Positions 35,892 to 45,862 of a stretch of 63,882 nt of DNA are shown here, in pieces (within the stretch, counting starts at the first letter, position 1; each line of letters starts with the position of its first letter). This stretch comes from Bacteroidia bacterium. Its GTDB lineage: Bacteria > Bacteroidota > Bacteroidia > Chitinophagales > Saprospiraceae. Made by a program: the position numbers and the translations under genes. The stretch spans positions 1-63,882 of the forward strand of contig JAUIEA010000007.1 of NCBI GenBank assembly GCA_030429045.1, read 5' to 3'. The notes under the pieces are model-generated. The model worked only from the letters and a program-made list of their open reading frames with translations. It had not been told where the DNA came from and did not search any database.

Positions 35892-38594
35892 ATGAATACC
35901 CCAACCGCTTCCCGACTGGTCATCCTGTCTGTACTGGCAGTTATGGCCTGCCTCGGTCTGATACTGACACCGGCTTTTACGCCTCTGCCTCCCCTGGAAC
36001 ATCCGGTGCTTTTCGTTTCCCGCCAGATTCCCTGTTGCGGCAGTGTATACATGGCAGACGCGAACGCCCTTCCCGGGGTGGGCGGCTATAGCAAATATCA
36101 GGTCGCAGCGCCGGCCTTCCTGTGTATTCTGTACCCGGATGGCACCCTGGACACCCTGATCAACGGAGCCGATCCTCAGCCAGAGAGCCTGCATCTGATC
36201 GACATCAGTGCACCAGCCCTCAACTGGGATGCCACACAAATTGCCTTCGCCGGTTTACCCGACGGTAATTACGAAACGGGCAATGGCAACCAGATCTCCA
36301 AGGAACACGATGCCTGGCGGATCTATACCATCCACATCGATGGCAGCAACCTGACCCAGGTCACCGGACTCCCGGGTATTCCGGGGAGCGATCCGGACCT
36401 GGACCTCAGCCAGTTCCACCCCCTGGCCCAGAGTGGACTTGCCGGCTACGATGATACAGACCCGGCCTGGCTTCCCGACGGACGGATCGTGTTTTCCTCC
36501 ACCCGCTATCCGGGCATTGCCATGTACAATGTGACCCGAACTTCCAACCTCTTTGTGGTCAACACAGACGGTGCTGACCTCCACCGGATTACCACCGAAA
36601 AAAACGGAGCGGACCGACCCATGGTGGACCCCCTCACCGGCAAGATCGTCTTCTCGCGCTGGTGGCGCAATTTCTACTGGCCCTACGATGGCATGGAATC
36701 CATTGCCAGCACCCAGTACCCGGGTGGATGGATCAAGCACAATGGCCTGACCAGCGACCTGAACAGCGTGATTGACGGAGAACTATACATGTTCAACAAC
36801 AACTCCTTCCTGTTGACAGAGATCAATCCGGATGGCACCGGCCTGGAGCTCTTTTCATCTCATTTCAGGGCCACATCAGACAACAGCTGCTATGGGGGCA
36901 GCTTTGATCCTGACGGACAAGTGGTGGGCAACTGGTTTCCTATCGAACACAGTACCGAAAGCTCCGGCTTCGGTGGGATCAAACGATACTTTCGGGGACC
37001 AGCCGCTGCTCCGGTCGGATTGATCGGGACCACAGAATATGGGGACCTGGATTATTATATCGATAATCCACCCAGCTACGGGATCCTGGTCGGCGAATAT
37101 GCTGCTGAACCCTTTGTCCTCGATGACGGTCGCATCCTGTTCTCGAAGGCCCCGACACCCGAACAGGATTACGGGCTGTTCCTCATGGATGGAGATGGCA
37201 CCAATGTCACTCCCCTGCTGGATCATCCGGGCATGACCGACCTCCATGCCCAGTTGATCAAACCCAGAAAAAAACCACCGGTCATCCCGGACGGGATCAC
37301 CCAACTGGCCTGGCCACTCCCCCCGACAGGAAGTGCGGATCTGAAACAGGAAGGCACCTTCACCTTCGACTGCCGGAATATCTACTTCAATGCGCCCGTG
37401 GATGTACCCGTCATTTCAGCTCCCGCTGTAGGCGATGTCGCATCGGTACGGTTTTTTGCCTCCCCCTTGATGGCCCAACAGTTCGGCTCCGTCGAGGCAC
37501 TTGATTTTCCACTGCTGTACAACGAGATCGACGTCGATCCCTATGGACGGGTGCTGGAGATCGACGCTCCGGCCAATGTGCCCCTTTTCGAACAGGCGCG
37601 TTCAACTCAGGCCTCCGGGTATCATATTCCACGAACAGGGGGTGGCATCATGGATGGCGCTACCCAGGTGATGGGATTCAATTATGGCCGTCCCGGCCAG
37701 CAGGTAACCTGTGTCGGTTGCCACAATGGACATTCGATGATCCCGGTTCCCCAGGATCCGGAGGCCCTGCTCTACACCAATCTCGCACCCGGGGCAACAA
37801 TCACGGCCAGCAGCGCCATGAATGCACCGGGTTATGCGATCGACCGCAAGAATTTTACGGCCAGAGGAAAACATTGGTTCTCCCCTGAATTTGAGGATCC
37901 CAACCAGCAATGGCTCACCCTGCAATGGCTGGTGCCCATCTGGGTGCGTAAGGTGGTCCTGCACAATGTACCCGCCGGCTGGGATGTCCAGATCCATTCC
38001 TGCCGCGTGACCCTCTACACCGATGATGACCTCACACAGGATGTGTTCACCCACATGCTCACGGATGACCTCAGCGATCAGGGCACCGTGATCCTGTTGC
38101 CAGAGGACACCAAGGTCCAATCCATGAAGCTGGAATTCCTGGATTGCGAAGGCGGGATCTACCATTGGGATTGTGCCGCGATCGGCGACATTGAAGTGAT
38201 CGCCACTCATATCGAACCGACCAAGGTCCAGGATATTGCCGATTGCATGGGCATTGCCTACGGGCCTCACCAGCTGGATACCTGCGGACAATGCCTGCTG
38301 CCCGATGATCCTACGTTCAATAATTGTGGCACAACCGCCACCCACCCTGAATGGGCCAACTCCGCCCTTCGGGTATGGCCAAATCCGGCAAGAGATGTCA
38401 TCTACCTGGACCTTCCTAACGACTTGCAAACCGGCATATTGGAGATCTATTCCTTGTCAGGCCAACGGGTATTCCGCCGGGTTGTCGGGCAAGGTATCAT
38501 CGATATACCAGTCAAGGAATGGCTTCCCGGCGTGTATGTCATCGCATTGGAATCGGGCACTCGTCGATTCGTTCGAAAAATACTGCTCGAATAG
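35892..38594 (+). CDS. HzsA-like beta-propeller monohaem protein with T9SS tail
   Basis: A 900-residue exported protein. An N-terminal hydrophobic segment (residues 9-30) serves as signal. Residues about 35-460 form a TolB/WD40-like propeller (TDPAWLPDGRIVFSSTR, RPMVDPLTGKIVFSRWWRN, VLDDGRILFSKAPTP, YGLFLMDGDGTN). Residues about 470-630 include one c-type haem site CVGCH (Cys607, Cys610, His611). This order, and the link LHAQLIKPRKKPPVIP, match the alpha subunit of hydrazine synthase and its many relatives. Residues about 635-760 look like a discoidin-type domain (APGYAIDRKN, WLTLQWLVPIWVRKVVL). The end (LRVWPNPARDVIYLDL, LPGVYVIALESG) is a type A T9SS domain. No HzsB/C genes are nearby, so hydrazine synthesis is not implied. 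Confidence 0.8.
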   Translation: MNTPTASRLVILSVLAVMACLGLILTPAFTPLPPLEHPVLFVSRQIPCCGSVYMADANALPGVGGYSKYQVAAPAFLCILYPDGTLDTLINGADPQPESLHLIDISAPALNWDATQIAFAGLPDGNYETGNGNQISKEHDAWRIYTIHIDGSNLTQVTGLPGIPGSDPDLDLSQFHPLAQSGLAGYDDTDPAWLPDGRIVFSSTRYPGIAMYNVTRTSNLFVVNTDGADLHRITTEKNGADRPMVDPLTGKIVFSRWWRNFYWPYDGMESIASTQYPGGWIKHNGLTSDLNSVIDGELYMFNNNSFLLTEINPDGTGLELFSSHFRATSDNSCYGGSFDPDGQVVGNWFPIEHSTESSGFGGIKRYFRGPAAAPVGLIGTTEYGDLDYYIDNPPSYGILVGEYAAEPFVLDDGRILFSKAPTPEQDYGLFLMDGDGTNVTPLLDHPGMTDLHAQLIKPRKKPPVIPDGITQLAWPLPPTGSADLKQEGTFTFDCRNIYFNAPVDVPVISAPAVGDVASVRFFASPLMAQQFGSVEALDFPLLYNEIDVDPYGRVLEIDAPANVPLFEQARSTQASGYHIPRTGGGIMDGATQVMGFNYGRPGQQVTCVGCHNGHSMIPVPQDPEALLYTNLAPGATITASSAMNAPGYAIDRKNFTARGKHWFSPEFEDPNQQWLTLQWLVPIWVRKVVLHNVPAGWDVQIHSCRVTLYTDDDLTQDVFTHMLTDDLSDQGTVILLPEDTKVQSMKLEFLDCEGGIYHWDCAAIGDIEVIATHIEPTKVQDIADCMGIAYGPHQLDTCGQCLLPDDPTFNNCGTTATHPEWANSALRVWPNPARDVIYLDLPNDLQTGILEIYSLSGQRVFRRVVGQGIIDIPVKEWLPGVYVIALESGTRRFVRKILLE

Positions 38595-38714
38595 CTCGAG
38601 ATTTTCGGGAAAACGCTGCTCTTTTCAACTCCTCGGGCAGACAAAGGGGCATGGGTCCGGGAGGCATATCCGTATTCCTTTGCGTCTTGGCGTTTTCTCC
38701 TCGACTCCACCGAC

Positions 38715-39728
38715 TTACTCCCTCAGGCACCAACGGACAAACTCATTCATCACCTCCGGCCAACCCGGATGCTCCTGATCCGGGCGGCCATCCGGACCCA
38801 CTGGAAAGAAATTGTGCTCCCGATGAATATACCGGCGGAATGTCAGATGGTGTTTTCCTTCACGGATGAATAGCAGGGGAATAATATCACACAGATCTGC
38901 AGAACGATCCTCTGTACCATATGCCAGATAAATGGGTTTGTCCAGTGCCAGCCAATCGTCATACATCGGCTCTGAAAACGACCAGAGGGAAGCCATATTG
39001 GGGTTGTCCAGTCTGACTTGTGGATCAGCCGACAGATGGCCCAATTCGATAAAGTTGGTCATCAGGGTATCCGTCTGTTCCCAGGATTGTCGGCCCAATT
39101 GTGCGTCGAGTCGTGCTTCTCGCATAAACTGGTCGATCCTCCCAAACGGGTTGGGTGAGAAAAGACCCAACCGGACAAACCAGGGAGAAGCCGCTGCCAC
39201 CTTGGCACCTTGAGAATGACCGGCGACGACCCAACCTTTCGGGTCAACCCAGTCTTGTTGACGCAGGAAACTCATCACGGCCAACGCCCGGTCGACATAG
39301 GTCTCCAGCGTATCAGCCGCCACATACCGGGTATCGAAGTCGCGGGGTGAGGCCGGGTCCGGGACATAACAGAAGGAGGGGTTTAAATGGGATTGCTCAA
39401 CCACGACCGGGGTAAAGGGCATGGAGATCACCACCGGATAAAAATAGCGACGAAGCGTGTCCAGGTCAAAATTGGACATGCCGCCACCGATCAAATACAA
39501 TCCATAGCCGTCCAGATTGGCAAAGAGAGGAATGGGCAACGATCCCTGGCAAAACAGCAGGATGGGCTTCTGTTGATCAAACGCGGTATCCAGAACGATG
39601 AAATCAATAGGTAACTCCTTTGTGCTGATTTGAAAATGGGTGGCCGAAGAGCCCATTTGAACGGGGACCTGACCAAAAGCCACTTGAATAGAAATAAAGG
39701 CAATCAGCGAAAACCAGAATCGATTCAT
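38715..39728 (-). CDS. secreted alpha/beta hydrolase
   Basis: A 337-residue protein from the ATG at 39728 (MNRFWFSLIAFISIQVAFGQ), which starts exactly at a signal peptide; the open frame runs 13 codons further. The nucleophile elbow is GHSQG (in WVVAGHSQGAKVAAAS), preceded by an oxyanion region PILLFCQGS, and a candidate catalytic His in the C-terminal REHNFFP. The fold and Ser-His layout indicate an esterase or peptidase in the periplasm; the substrate is not evident. The start lies 44 bases after the helicase gene stop, same strand, so cotranscription is likely but a functional link is not obvious. Confidence 0.78.
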   Translation of the reverse strand: MNRFWFSLIAFISIQVAFGQVPVQMGSSATHFQISTKELPIDFIVLDTAFDQQKPILLFCQGSLPIPLFANLDGYGLYLIGGGMSNFDLDTLRRYFYPVVISMPFTPVVVEQSHLNPSFCYVPDPASPRDFDTRYVAADTLETYVDRALAVMSFLRQQDWVDPKGWVVAGHSQGAKVAAASPWFVRLGLFSPNPFGRIDQFMREARLDAQLGRQSWEQTDTLMTNFIELGHLSADPQVRLDNPNMASLWSFSEPMYDDWLALDKPIYLAYGTEDRSADLCDIIPLLFIREGKHHLTFRRYIHREHNFFPVGPDGRPDQEHPGWPEVMNEFVRWCLRE

Positions 39729-39771
39729 AACAACAACACTTATGAGAGGCAAGACCTCATTCAACATGGAT

Positions 39772-41109
39772 TTATTCTGAAACCCCGGGTCGCATATCCA
39801 GTTTGAAGAGTCGCACTTTACGCTTCTTCAGCTTGGTACCATCTAATCGATCAATCAATCTGTCCACCTCTGATGGCGCCACCGCTACATAGGATTCATC
39901 CCGGGTCAATTCGATCCGGCCGATCAACTCGGGAGAGGTGTTTCCTTCCTTGATGAACAGGCCGGCAACATCCCCCTTGGATATCTTATCATTGCGCCCG
40001 CCAGACAAGACAATGGTTTGCCATTTTGCCGGTTCCGGAGAGGCGCCCGGTGGTATAGATTCGACGCGAAGTTTGGGGATAAACTCGGGCAATTGCTCGC
40101 CTTTCCCCTTGAGGATATAGGCCACCCCATTCTGATCCATTCGGGCGGTACGGCCGTTGCGATGGGTGAACTCCTGCTCGCGATGCGGCAGGTGATAATG
40201 AATAATGTACTGGATCTCTGGCACATCAATACCTCTGGCGGCCAGATCGGTTGCCAGTAAGGTCCGGTAGGTGCCGTTCCGGAATTGGATCAGGGCGCGT
40301 TCCCGGTCCAGTTGTTCGGTTCCACCGTAAAAACAGCCGTGGGAGATCTGCTCCTTGTGCAGATGATCACTGATCCGCTGGATGGCATCCTTGTAATTGC
40401 AGAACACGATACCCCGTGCATCGCCAAGGTGACAAAGTAACCCGGACAGTGTTTCCAACTTGTCCCTGGTCGGTGATTCGATCAAGCGCACATCCAGCCA
40501 GGATTGTCCTGAATCCGAATGATCCAGGATCAGGGGATCTTCAATCCCGACGAAATCAGGGATATCCGTGTCTCGGGTAGCAGAGGTAAGGATCTTCTTT
40601 TCCAGTCCGGTCAGTGAGGAACAGATCTCGGCCATTTCCTCTTCAAAACCGATCTCCAGTGATTTGTCATATTCATCCAGAACGAGTGTCCGTATGGCAG
40701 ACGGGTTGACATTCCCTCTGCGGATATGGTCCGCCACCCGGCCGGGTGTACCGATCAGGATGGCCGGTGGATGTTTGAGATCCATTTTGTCCTTGGAAAC
40801 GGAACGCCCGCCAAAAACGGCATTGGTCTTATAACCTGTCCCCATATTCCGAACGACCTGTTCGATCTGGATGGCCAGCTCCCGGGACGGCACCAGGATG
40901 AGACATTGTACGTCCTCGATTGCCACATCTAATCCGGCAAGTATGGGCAACAAGAAGGCCAGGGTCTTTCCGGTTCCTGTCGGGGAATGCAGGATCACCT
41001 CCCCATGTCGGTGGATGGCTGACTGGGCCTCCAGTTGCATGGCATTGAGGGCTTCAATGCCCAGTTTGTCCAGGATGGCCTGCTGGTTCTTGAGGGGTTT
41101 GGAGATCAT
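39772..41109 (-). CDS. DEAD-box-type RNA helicase with DbpA-like C-terminal RNA-binding domain
   Basis: A 445-residue SF2 helicase. Motif I is SPTGTGKT (42-49), Ia VPSRELA, Ib TPGR, motif II DEYD (145-148, a variant of DEAD), motif III TSAT (175-178), motif V DLAARGIDVP and motif VI HRNGRTARM (HRxGRTxR). The last ~75 residues (KISKGDVAGLFIKEG to KKRKVRLFKL) resemble the DbpA RNA-binding RRM, which in E. coli targets 23S rRNA hairpin 92. A role in ribosome assembly is therefore likely. The start is the ATG at 41109. A secreted hydrolase gene lies downstream and a terminator of another gene lies just upstream. Confidence 0.9.
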   Translation of the reverse strand: MISKPLKNQQAILDKLGIEALNAMQLEAQSAIHRHGEVILHSPTGTGKTLAFLLPILAGLDVAIEDVQCLILVPSRELAIQIEQVVRNMGTGYKTNAVFGGRSVSKDKMDLKHPPAILIGTPGRVADHIRRGNVNPSAIRTLVLDEYDKSLEIGFEEEMAEICSSLTGLEKKILTSATRDTDIPDFVGIEDPLILDHSDSGQSWLDVRLIESPTRDKLETLSGLLCHLGDARGIVFCNYKDAIQRISDHLHKEQISHGCFYGGTEQLDRERALIQFRNGTYRTLLATDLAARGIDVPEIQYIIHYHLPHREQEFTHRNGRTARMDQNGVAYILKGKGEQLPEFIPKLRVESIPPGASPEPAKWQTIVLSGGRNDKISKGDVAGLFIKEGNTSPELIGRIELTRDESYVAVAPSEVDRLIDRLDGTKLKKRKVRLFKLDMRPGVSE

Positions 41110-41180
41110 GGTGGAGATGTCAATTCAGAGATCCAAGGTATTGAAATCAACTGGAGCGAATGCTATAACTGATAGAATAG

Positions 41181-41214
41181 AAAGGAGGGGCCAGTATGCA
41201 CTGACCCCTCCTTT
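41181..41214 (-). terminator. terminator of the lectin/ephrin-repeat gene
   Basis: AAAGGAGGGGCCAG (41181-41194) pairs with CTGACCCCTCCTTT (41201-41214) with one mismatch. On the minus strand it starts 19 bases after the stop at 41234 and runs into TTTCTATTCTAT. Confidence 0.75.
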
Positions 41215-41233
41215 CACCCTTCTTTAAAGACAC

Positions 41234-43153
41234 TTACTTCACAATAATCAATCGCTGAGTGAAATACTCACCATTGGATTGTGCGGTAATGGTATACAAC
41301 CCTTCAGAAATAGACATTTGACCAAATGAAAGTTTCTGATTGATTTCTCCAGGTTGAAATGTTCCAGACCATATTAATCGACCCAAATGATCTGTCATTG
41401 ACACAAACGTAGGTAACGTAGACTCCCTGACCTGGATAGTCACTTCCTGACTAGCCGGGTTGGGAAATATTGCAAGGCCATAAATCACTTTCTCCTGGTG
41501 AGGAGGAATATTGACCACGCCATTGTTTTCCTCTGCACAATTCGTACACGGACCGACAACATCGCCGTGATTGTAATGTGCATTTAATGCATTCTTGCTA
41601 ATGCACAGCGTATTTCCATTGTGACAAATACTGATCTTATTTTTTGCACATTTCCAGTCACTGCTGTAGTCATTGTAGTTCAGATTTTGACTGCAATCCG
41701 GAAATCCATCTTCATTGGCATCGATGTTATCATCTCCTCCCGCACAGACATCACAGTCATCTGCAACCCCGTCGCAATCGGCATCACCACTGGCCACGAA
41801 TGGATTGGCATCATCCTCGTCCAGACATCCATCATTATCATCATCTGGATCGCAAGCGTCACCTAGTCCGTCACCATCATTATCCGCCTGATCTCCATTG
41901 ACCACAAGGGGACAATTATCACAACCATTTCCGACTCCATCCTCATCATCATCTTCCTGGTTGGGATTGGCAACGTCTGGACAGTTGTCGTCAGCGTCCG
42001 CAACAAAATCGCCGTCAACATCCGGGAAGCATTCTGTAGAACCAATATTGCTGTTATAGTCCATATCGCAATTCTGGCAAAATGCAGCACCTTCGACTGG
42101 ATTATACGTGGCAACTGGACAAAGTTCACAGACGATGGCACCGGAATTACCCTGGTAGGCTCCAGGGGGACAATTCACACAGTGCTTCGCTCCTGATTCA
42201 CTTTGATAGGTACCGGGCAGGCAATTCTGACATTCGAAAGCGCCTATTATATCACTGAATTTTCCCGGTGGGCAGTTAATACATTCTGTTTGGGCAGTCA
42301 TGTTTTGATAAGTCCCCATAGGGCACGACTCACAGAATACAGCTCCCTCTGTGGCGCTAAACTTACCAACAGGACAAGCATCGCATGCAGCCTGACCTTC
42401 ATCGCTTTGATAGTATCCAGCAATACAGGGAATACAAAATATAGCCCCTTCAACTGGTTGGACAAAGCCTGGTGCACACGGAAAAGCATCGATGCCATCC
42501 GGGCAATAGAATCCGATGGGACAAACCTGGCATCCGGTGATCACAGTTTCGCCATTGATTTCCTGTGTTTCCTGGTAATACCCCGGCTCGCAATTACAGG
42601 TCTGCGGATCGAGGTGAGGAATATTGTTCCAGGCTGTCGGACAGTCATCACAAAGATTGCCGATACCATCACCATCATCATCAAATGTTACAGCCTCTTC
42701 AAACTCGATAATAAAAAGAGGCATCACTCCATTTGGAATATCATTCCATCGACCATTTGCCCGAAAATTGGTTACCACATAGTCCTCATTTCCAACATTA
42801 TTTGGCTCTCCAAACCACCAATTGAAATAAGTGGCTGGTTCTCCGGAATCCCAGACCCAATTCCCTTCGAGAGCCAGATCATTCAATCCAATTGTGATAT
42901 AACCTGGCACCTTCGGGGAGAGCCATGCATTTTCCTCTGCACTCGTAATACTTGCAAGGTATCCGCCATCATTGGCAGCTTTCAAATAGGCATCTGATGG
43001 ATGATATCCAGCGTCAGACAAATAGTAATAATGACCATTATAGGTCCCGATATAGGAATAATCGGGCAAGCAATACTGTGCTTGGACTGAAAGTGATAAA
43101 AATAGAATGGCCACAATACTCGCCATCCATTTTCTCTGTAACATGTTTTTCAT
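41234..43153 (-). CDS. secreted mosaic: C-type lectin, ephrin-receptor-like Cys repeats, thrombospondin type 3 repeats, T9SS tail
   Basis: A 639-residue protein from the ATG at 43153 (MKNMLQRKWM), 13 codons inside the open frame. After the signal peptide (ending VQAQ), residues about 30-155 form a C-type lectin-like domain (LEGNWVWDSGEPATYFNWW, EDYV, GRWNDIP). A calcium-binding DDDGDGIGNLCDDCP unit follows. About nine tandem 17-residue units of the form PxGxYxxxxGxxxCxxC (PPGKFSDIIGAFECQNC, LPGTYQSESGAKHCVNC) match the GCC2/GCC3 or ephrin-receptor-like repeat. Further TSP3 repeats (DNDGDGLGDACDPDDD) precede a type A T9SS domain (LAIFPNPASQEVTIQV). A surface adhesin or carbohydrate binder is inferred. 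Confidence 0.88.
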   Translation of the reverse strand: MKNMLQRKWMASIVAILFLSLSVQAQYCLPDYSYIGTYNGHYYYLSDAGYHPSDAYLKAANDGGYLASITSAEENAWLSPKVPGYITIGLNDLALEGNWVWDSGEPATYFNWWFGEPNNVGNEDYVVTNFRANGRWNDIPNGVMPLFIIEFEEAVTFDDDGDGIGNLCDDCPTAWNNIPHLDPQTCNCEPGYYQETQEINGETVITGCQVCPIGFYCPDGIDAFPCAPGFVQPVEGAIFCIPCIAGYYQSDEGQAACDACPVGKFSATEGAVFCESCPMGTYQNMTAQTECINCPPGKFSDIIGAFECQNCLPGTYQSESGAKHCVNCPPGAYQGNSGAIVCELCPVATYNPVEGAAFCQNCDMDYNSNIGSTECFPDVDGDFVADADDNCPDVANPNQEDDDEDGVGNGCDNCPLVVNGDQADNDGDGLGDACDPDDDNDGCLDEDDANPFVASGDADCDGVADDCDVCAGGDDNIDANEDGFPDCSQNLNYNDYSSDWKCAKNKISICHNGNTLCISKNALNAHYNHGDVVGPCTNCAEENNGVVNIPPHQEKVIYGLAIFPNPASQEVTIQVRESTLPTFVSMTDHLGRLIWSGTFQPGEINQKLSFGQMSISEGLYTITAQSNGEYFTQRLIIVK

Positions 43154-43346
43154 AGTGTAATAGGTTATTAAATAAGAGATAATAAATACCAATACATTCC
43201 CACATCAATTCCGATCGGGAAAGATGAACGTCTCAAAATTGATCAAAACCAACTTTGAGATGTAATTGAGATACAAATAAATGGGATTGTTATCGTCGAC
43301 CTAAACTAGTCATTAAATCTGACTTCAATGACAAAAAGTCAACATT

Positions 43347-43381
43347 CCCAAGTTCATTCATAGCAAATGAATGATCTTGGG
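43347..43381 (-). terminator. long hairpin downstream of asnS
   Basis: CCCAAGTTCATTCAT (43347-43361) pairs with ATGAATGATCTTGGG (43367-43381), 14 of 15 positions, around the loop AGCAA. On the minus strand a TTTTT run follows within ~15 bases. It sits 73 bases beyond the asnS stop. Confidence 0.55.
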
Positions 43382-43453
43382 TATACATCCTACTATAAAT
43401 GTGCTCAGCAGCGTAATGGAAGAATAAATGAGGAAGAATGATGGCCACACATC

Positions 43454-44893
43454 CTAGAACGCCGCATACCCCGGATACCGTGGGAACGGGATCACATCCC
43501 GGATATTGGTCATGCCCGTGACAAAGAGGATCAGTCGCTCGAAACCCAGTCCGTAACCGGCATGGGGCACGGTACCGAATTTGCGGGTATCCAGGTACCA
43601 CTGCATCTCCTCTTCCGGAATATCCATCTCCGCCATCTTGGCGCGCAGGACATCATAACGTTCTTCCCGCTGTGAGCCACCAACGATCTCACCGATACCC
43701 GGGAAGAGAATGTCCATCGCAGCAACGGTGTTCTTGTCCTCGTTCAGGCGCATATAAAAGGCCTTGATCTTTGCCGGATAGTTGTAGAGGATGACGGGGC
43801 GCTCGAAGTGTTTTTCCACCAGGTACCGCTCGTGCTCACTCTGGAGGTCTGCACCCCATTCATCCAGGACGAACTGGAATTTTTTCTTCTTGTTGGGCTT
43901 GGAATTGCGCAGGATATCAAACGCCTCTGTATAGGTCACCCGGGCAAATTCATGGTCCAGGCAAAACTGCAGCTTTTCACGCAATGCCAGTGGAGAACGC
44001 TCCGCCTGGGGCTTGTTCTTTTCTTCCTCCAGCAGCCGCTGCTCCAGAAACTCCAGGTCATCCCCGCAGTGGTCCAGCACGTGTTTGACAATGTGCTTCA
44101 GCATGGACTCGGCCAGGTCCATATTATCGTCCAGGTCCGCAAAGGCGACCTCGGGCTCGATCATCCAGAATTCCGCCAGGTGGCGGGTCGTATTGGAATT
44201 TTCGGCGCGGAAGGTCGGACCGAAGGTGTAAACCTCACTCAGGGCCAGAGCACCGAGTTCCGCTTCCAGCTGACCGGAAACCGTCAGGTTGGTGGGCTTT
44301 GCAAAAAAGTCCTCCTTCCAGTTGACCTCACCCCCTTCATCCATGGGTGGAGAGGTGGGGTCCAGGGTGGTCACGCGAAACATTTCACCGGCTCCTTCGG
44401 CATCCGACCCGGTAATGATCGGACTGTGGAGATAGACAAACCCGCGACGGTGAAAGAATTCATGAATGGCCCAGGCCACATGATGACGGATCCGGAAAAC
44501 GGATCCGAAGGTATTGGTCCGGAAACGCAGATGGGCGATCTCCCGCAGAAATTCCAGACTGTGCTTCTTGGGTTGCAACGGATAAACCTCCGGATCGCAT
44601 TCACCATACACCTGGATGCTCGTCGCCTTCATTTCCAGGGTCTGCCCCTTGCCCATGGAAGCGACAATCTGGCCGGTACAGGAGATCCCTGCACCTGTCG
44701 TCAATTGCTTGAGCAGAGCAGGGTCAGTATTTTCGAAATCCACGACCACCTGCAAGGTCTGGTTTGTGGAACCGTCGTTGAGGGCAATGAATTGATTATT
44801 GCGAAAGGTGCGGATCCACCCCATCACAGTGGTGTCAAATCCGGTCTTTCCGTCTGCCAGCAAGGTGGCGATCTTGGTCCTTTTGGGCATCAT
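43454..44893 (-). CDS. asnS: asparaginyl-tRNA synthetase
   Basis: A 479-residue class IIb synthetase that charges tRNA-Asn. The N-terminal OB-fold anticodon-binding domain shows [20 protein letters not shown]. Class II motif 2 is [20 protein letters not shown] and motif 3 is [20 protein letters not shown], ending [10 protein letters not shown], the AsnRS-type C-terminus; AspRS would carry the bacterial GAD insertion, absent here. The start is one of two adjacent ATGs at 44893/44890 ([12 protein letters not shown]), far inside the open frame. TAACTTTG at 44921-44928 (minus strand) is a good -7 box. It is divergent to proC. Confidence 0.95.
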   Translation of the reverse strand: MMPKRTKIATLLADGKTGFDTTVMGWIRTFRNNQFIALNDGSTNQTLQVVVDFENTDPALLKQLTTGAGISCTGQIVASMGKGQTLEMKATSIQVYGECDPEVYPLQPKKHSLEFLREIAHLRFRTNTFGSVFRIRHHVAWAIHEFFHRRGFVYLHSPIITGSDAEGAGEMFRVTTLDPTSPPMDEGGEVNWKEDFFAKPTNLTVSGQLEAELGALALSEVYTFGPTFRAENSNTTRHLAEFWMIEPEVAFADLDDNMDLAESMLKHIVKHVLDHCGDDLEFLEQRLLEEEKNKPQAERSPLALREKLQFCLDHEFARVTYTEAFDILRNSKPNKKKKFQFVLDEWGADLQSEHERYLVEKHFERPVILYNYPAKIKAFYMRLNEDKNTVAAMDILFPGIGEIVGGSQREERYDVLRAKMAEMDIPEEEMQWYLDTRKFGTVPHAGYGLGFERLILFVTGMTNIRDVIPFPRYPGYAAF

Positions 44894-44920
44894 ATCCTTC
44901 GGTATACGTGAATTCGGGCG

Positions 44921-44928
44921 CAAAGTTA
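44921..44928 (-). promoter_or_regulatory. candidate asnS -7 element TAACTTTG
   Basis: On the minus strand TAACTTTG matches TAnnTTTG and lies 28 bases before the asnS start. A -33 TTG at the usual spacing is not evident. Confidence 0.4.
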
Positions 44929-45024
44929 AGTGTTTGCGTGGTCCAATGCCTGTTTGACACCGGATCTTCCCTAAATCCAGGTTCACGGGTTCTGTTTGGT
45001 CCTGTTTTTGCACATATAAGAACT

Positions 45025-45825
45025 ATGTCTAATGGCTTACCCCAAACTATAGCCATCCTGGGCGCCGGCAATCTCGGCCAGGCGATGGCCCAGGGCTGGC
45101 TCGATCGCGGCCAGTTGCCGGCGTCCCAATTGATCCTGACCCGACATCGGACCGGTCATCTTCGGTCCTTTGCCGAGCGAGGTGTCACCGTGACATCCGA
45201 CAATACAGAGGCCGCAAGAAAGGCCACCATCCTGATCCTCGCTGTCAAGCCCTATAAGATCCGGGAAGTCATTGAAGGCATCCTGCCTGTCCTGGGCGAG
45301 CACCATGTGCTGGTCAGCGCAGCGACCGGCATTTCCATTGCCGAAATGCGCCAATGGGCGAATCAACATCCCCATGTCTTCAGGGCCATGCCCAATACAG
45401 CAGTGGCGATCGGCGAATCACTGACCTGCCTGGCAGGTGATCCGGGTGCCAATGGCCGCCTGGATCACGTTGAAGCCCTCTTCAACCAGGTCGGAAAATC
45501 GGTGCGCATCACAGAAGACCTGATGAATGCAGCCACCGTCCTGGGTGCTTGTGGGATCGCTTATGCCCTGCGATTCATTCGGGCCATGCAGCAGGGGGGT
45601 ATCGAGATCGGTTTCGACTCGGAAACTGCAGCGTTGATCGCCAACCAGACGGTACGTGGAGCAGCCACCATCCTGCTGGAGGGACAAGCCCATCCGGAAG
45701 CCGAGATCGACAAGGTCACCACTCCCAAGGGCTGCACCATCGCCGGACTGAATGAAATGGAACACCAGGGGTTCAGTTCCTCCCTGATCAAGGGAATACT
45801 GACGTCCTACCAGAAGATCGAGTAG
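45025..45825 (+). CDS. proC: pyrroline-5-carboxylate reductase
   Basis: A 266-residue enzyme from the ATG at 45025 (MSNGLPQTIAILGAGN); the open frame starts 39 codons earlier but the Rossmann strand should be near the N-terminus. GAGNLGQAMAQGW is the NAD(P)H-binding loop. AVKPYKIREVIEGI, RAMPNTAVAIGESLTCLAG and, near the C-terminus, VTTPKGCTIAGLNEMEHQGF are P5CR signatures. It catalyses the last step of proline synthesis. The substrate-loop segment GACGIAYALRFIRAM differs from the usual SGSGPAY form, which might alter substrate preference. It is followed 37 bases later by the DUF1272 gene. Confidence 0.9.
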   Translation: MSNGLPQTIAILGAGNLGQAMAQGWLDRGQLPASQLILTRHRTGHLRSFAERGVTVTSDNTEAARKATILILAVKPYKIREVIEGILPVLGEHHVLVSAATGISIAEMRQWANQHPHVFRAMPNTAVAIGESLTCLAGDPGANGRLDHVEALFNQVGKSVRITEDLMNAATVLGACGIAYALRFIRAMQQGGIEIGFDSETAALIANQTVRGAATILLEGQAHPEAEIDKVTTPKGCTIAGLNEMEHQGFSSSLIKGILTSYQKIE

Positions 45826-45862
45826 TTCATCTTCAACAATATTGGGCAGTCAAGCCCCCTAT

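Noticed and set aside
43808-44911. 367-codon frame antisense to asnS
   Set aside because: asnS motifs on the other strand are intact, so this is a codon-bias shadow.
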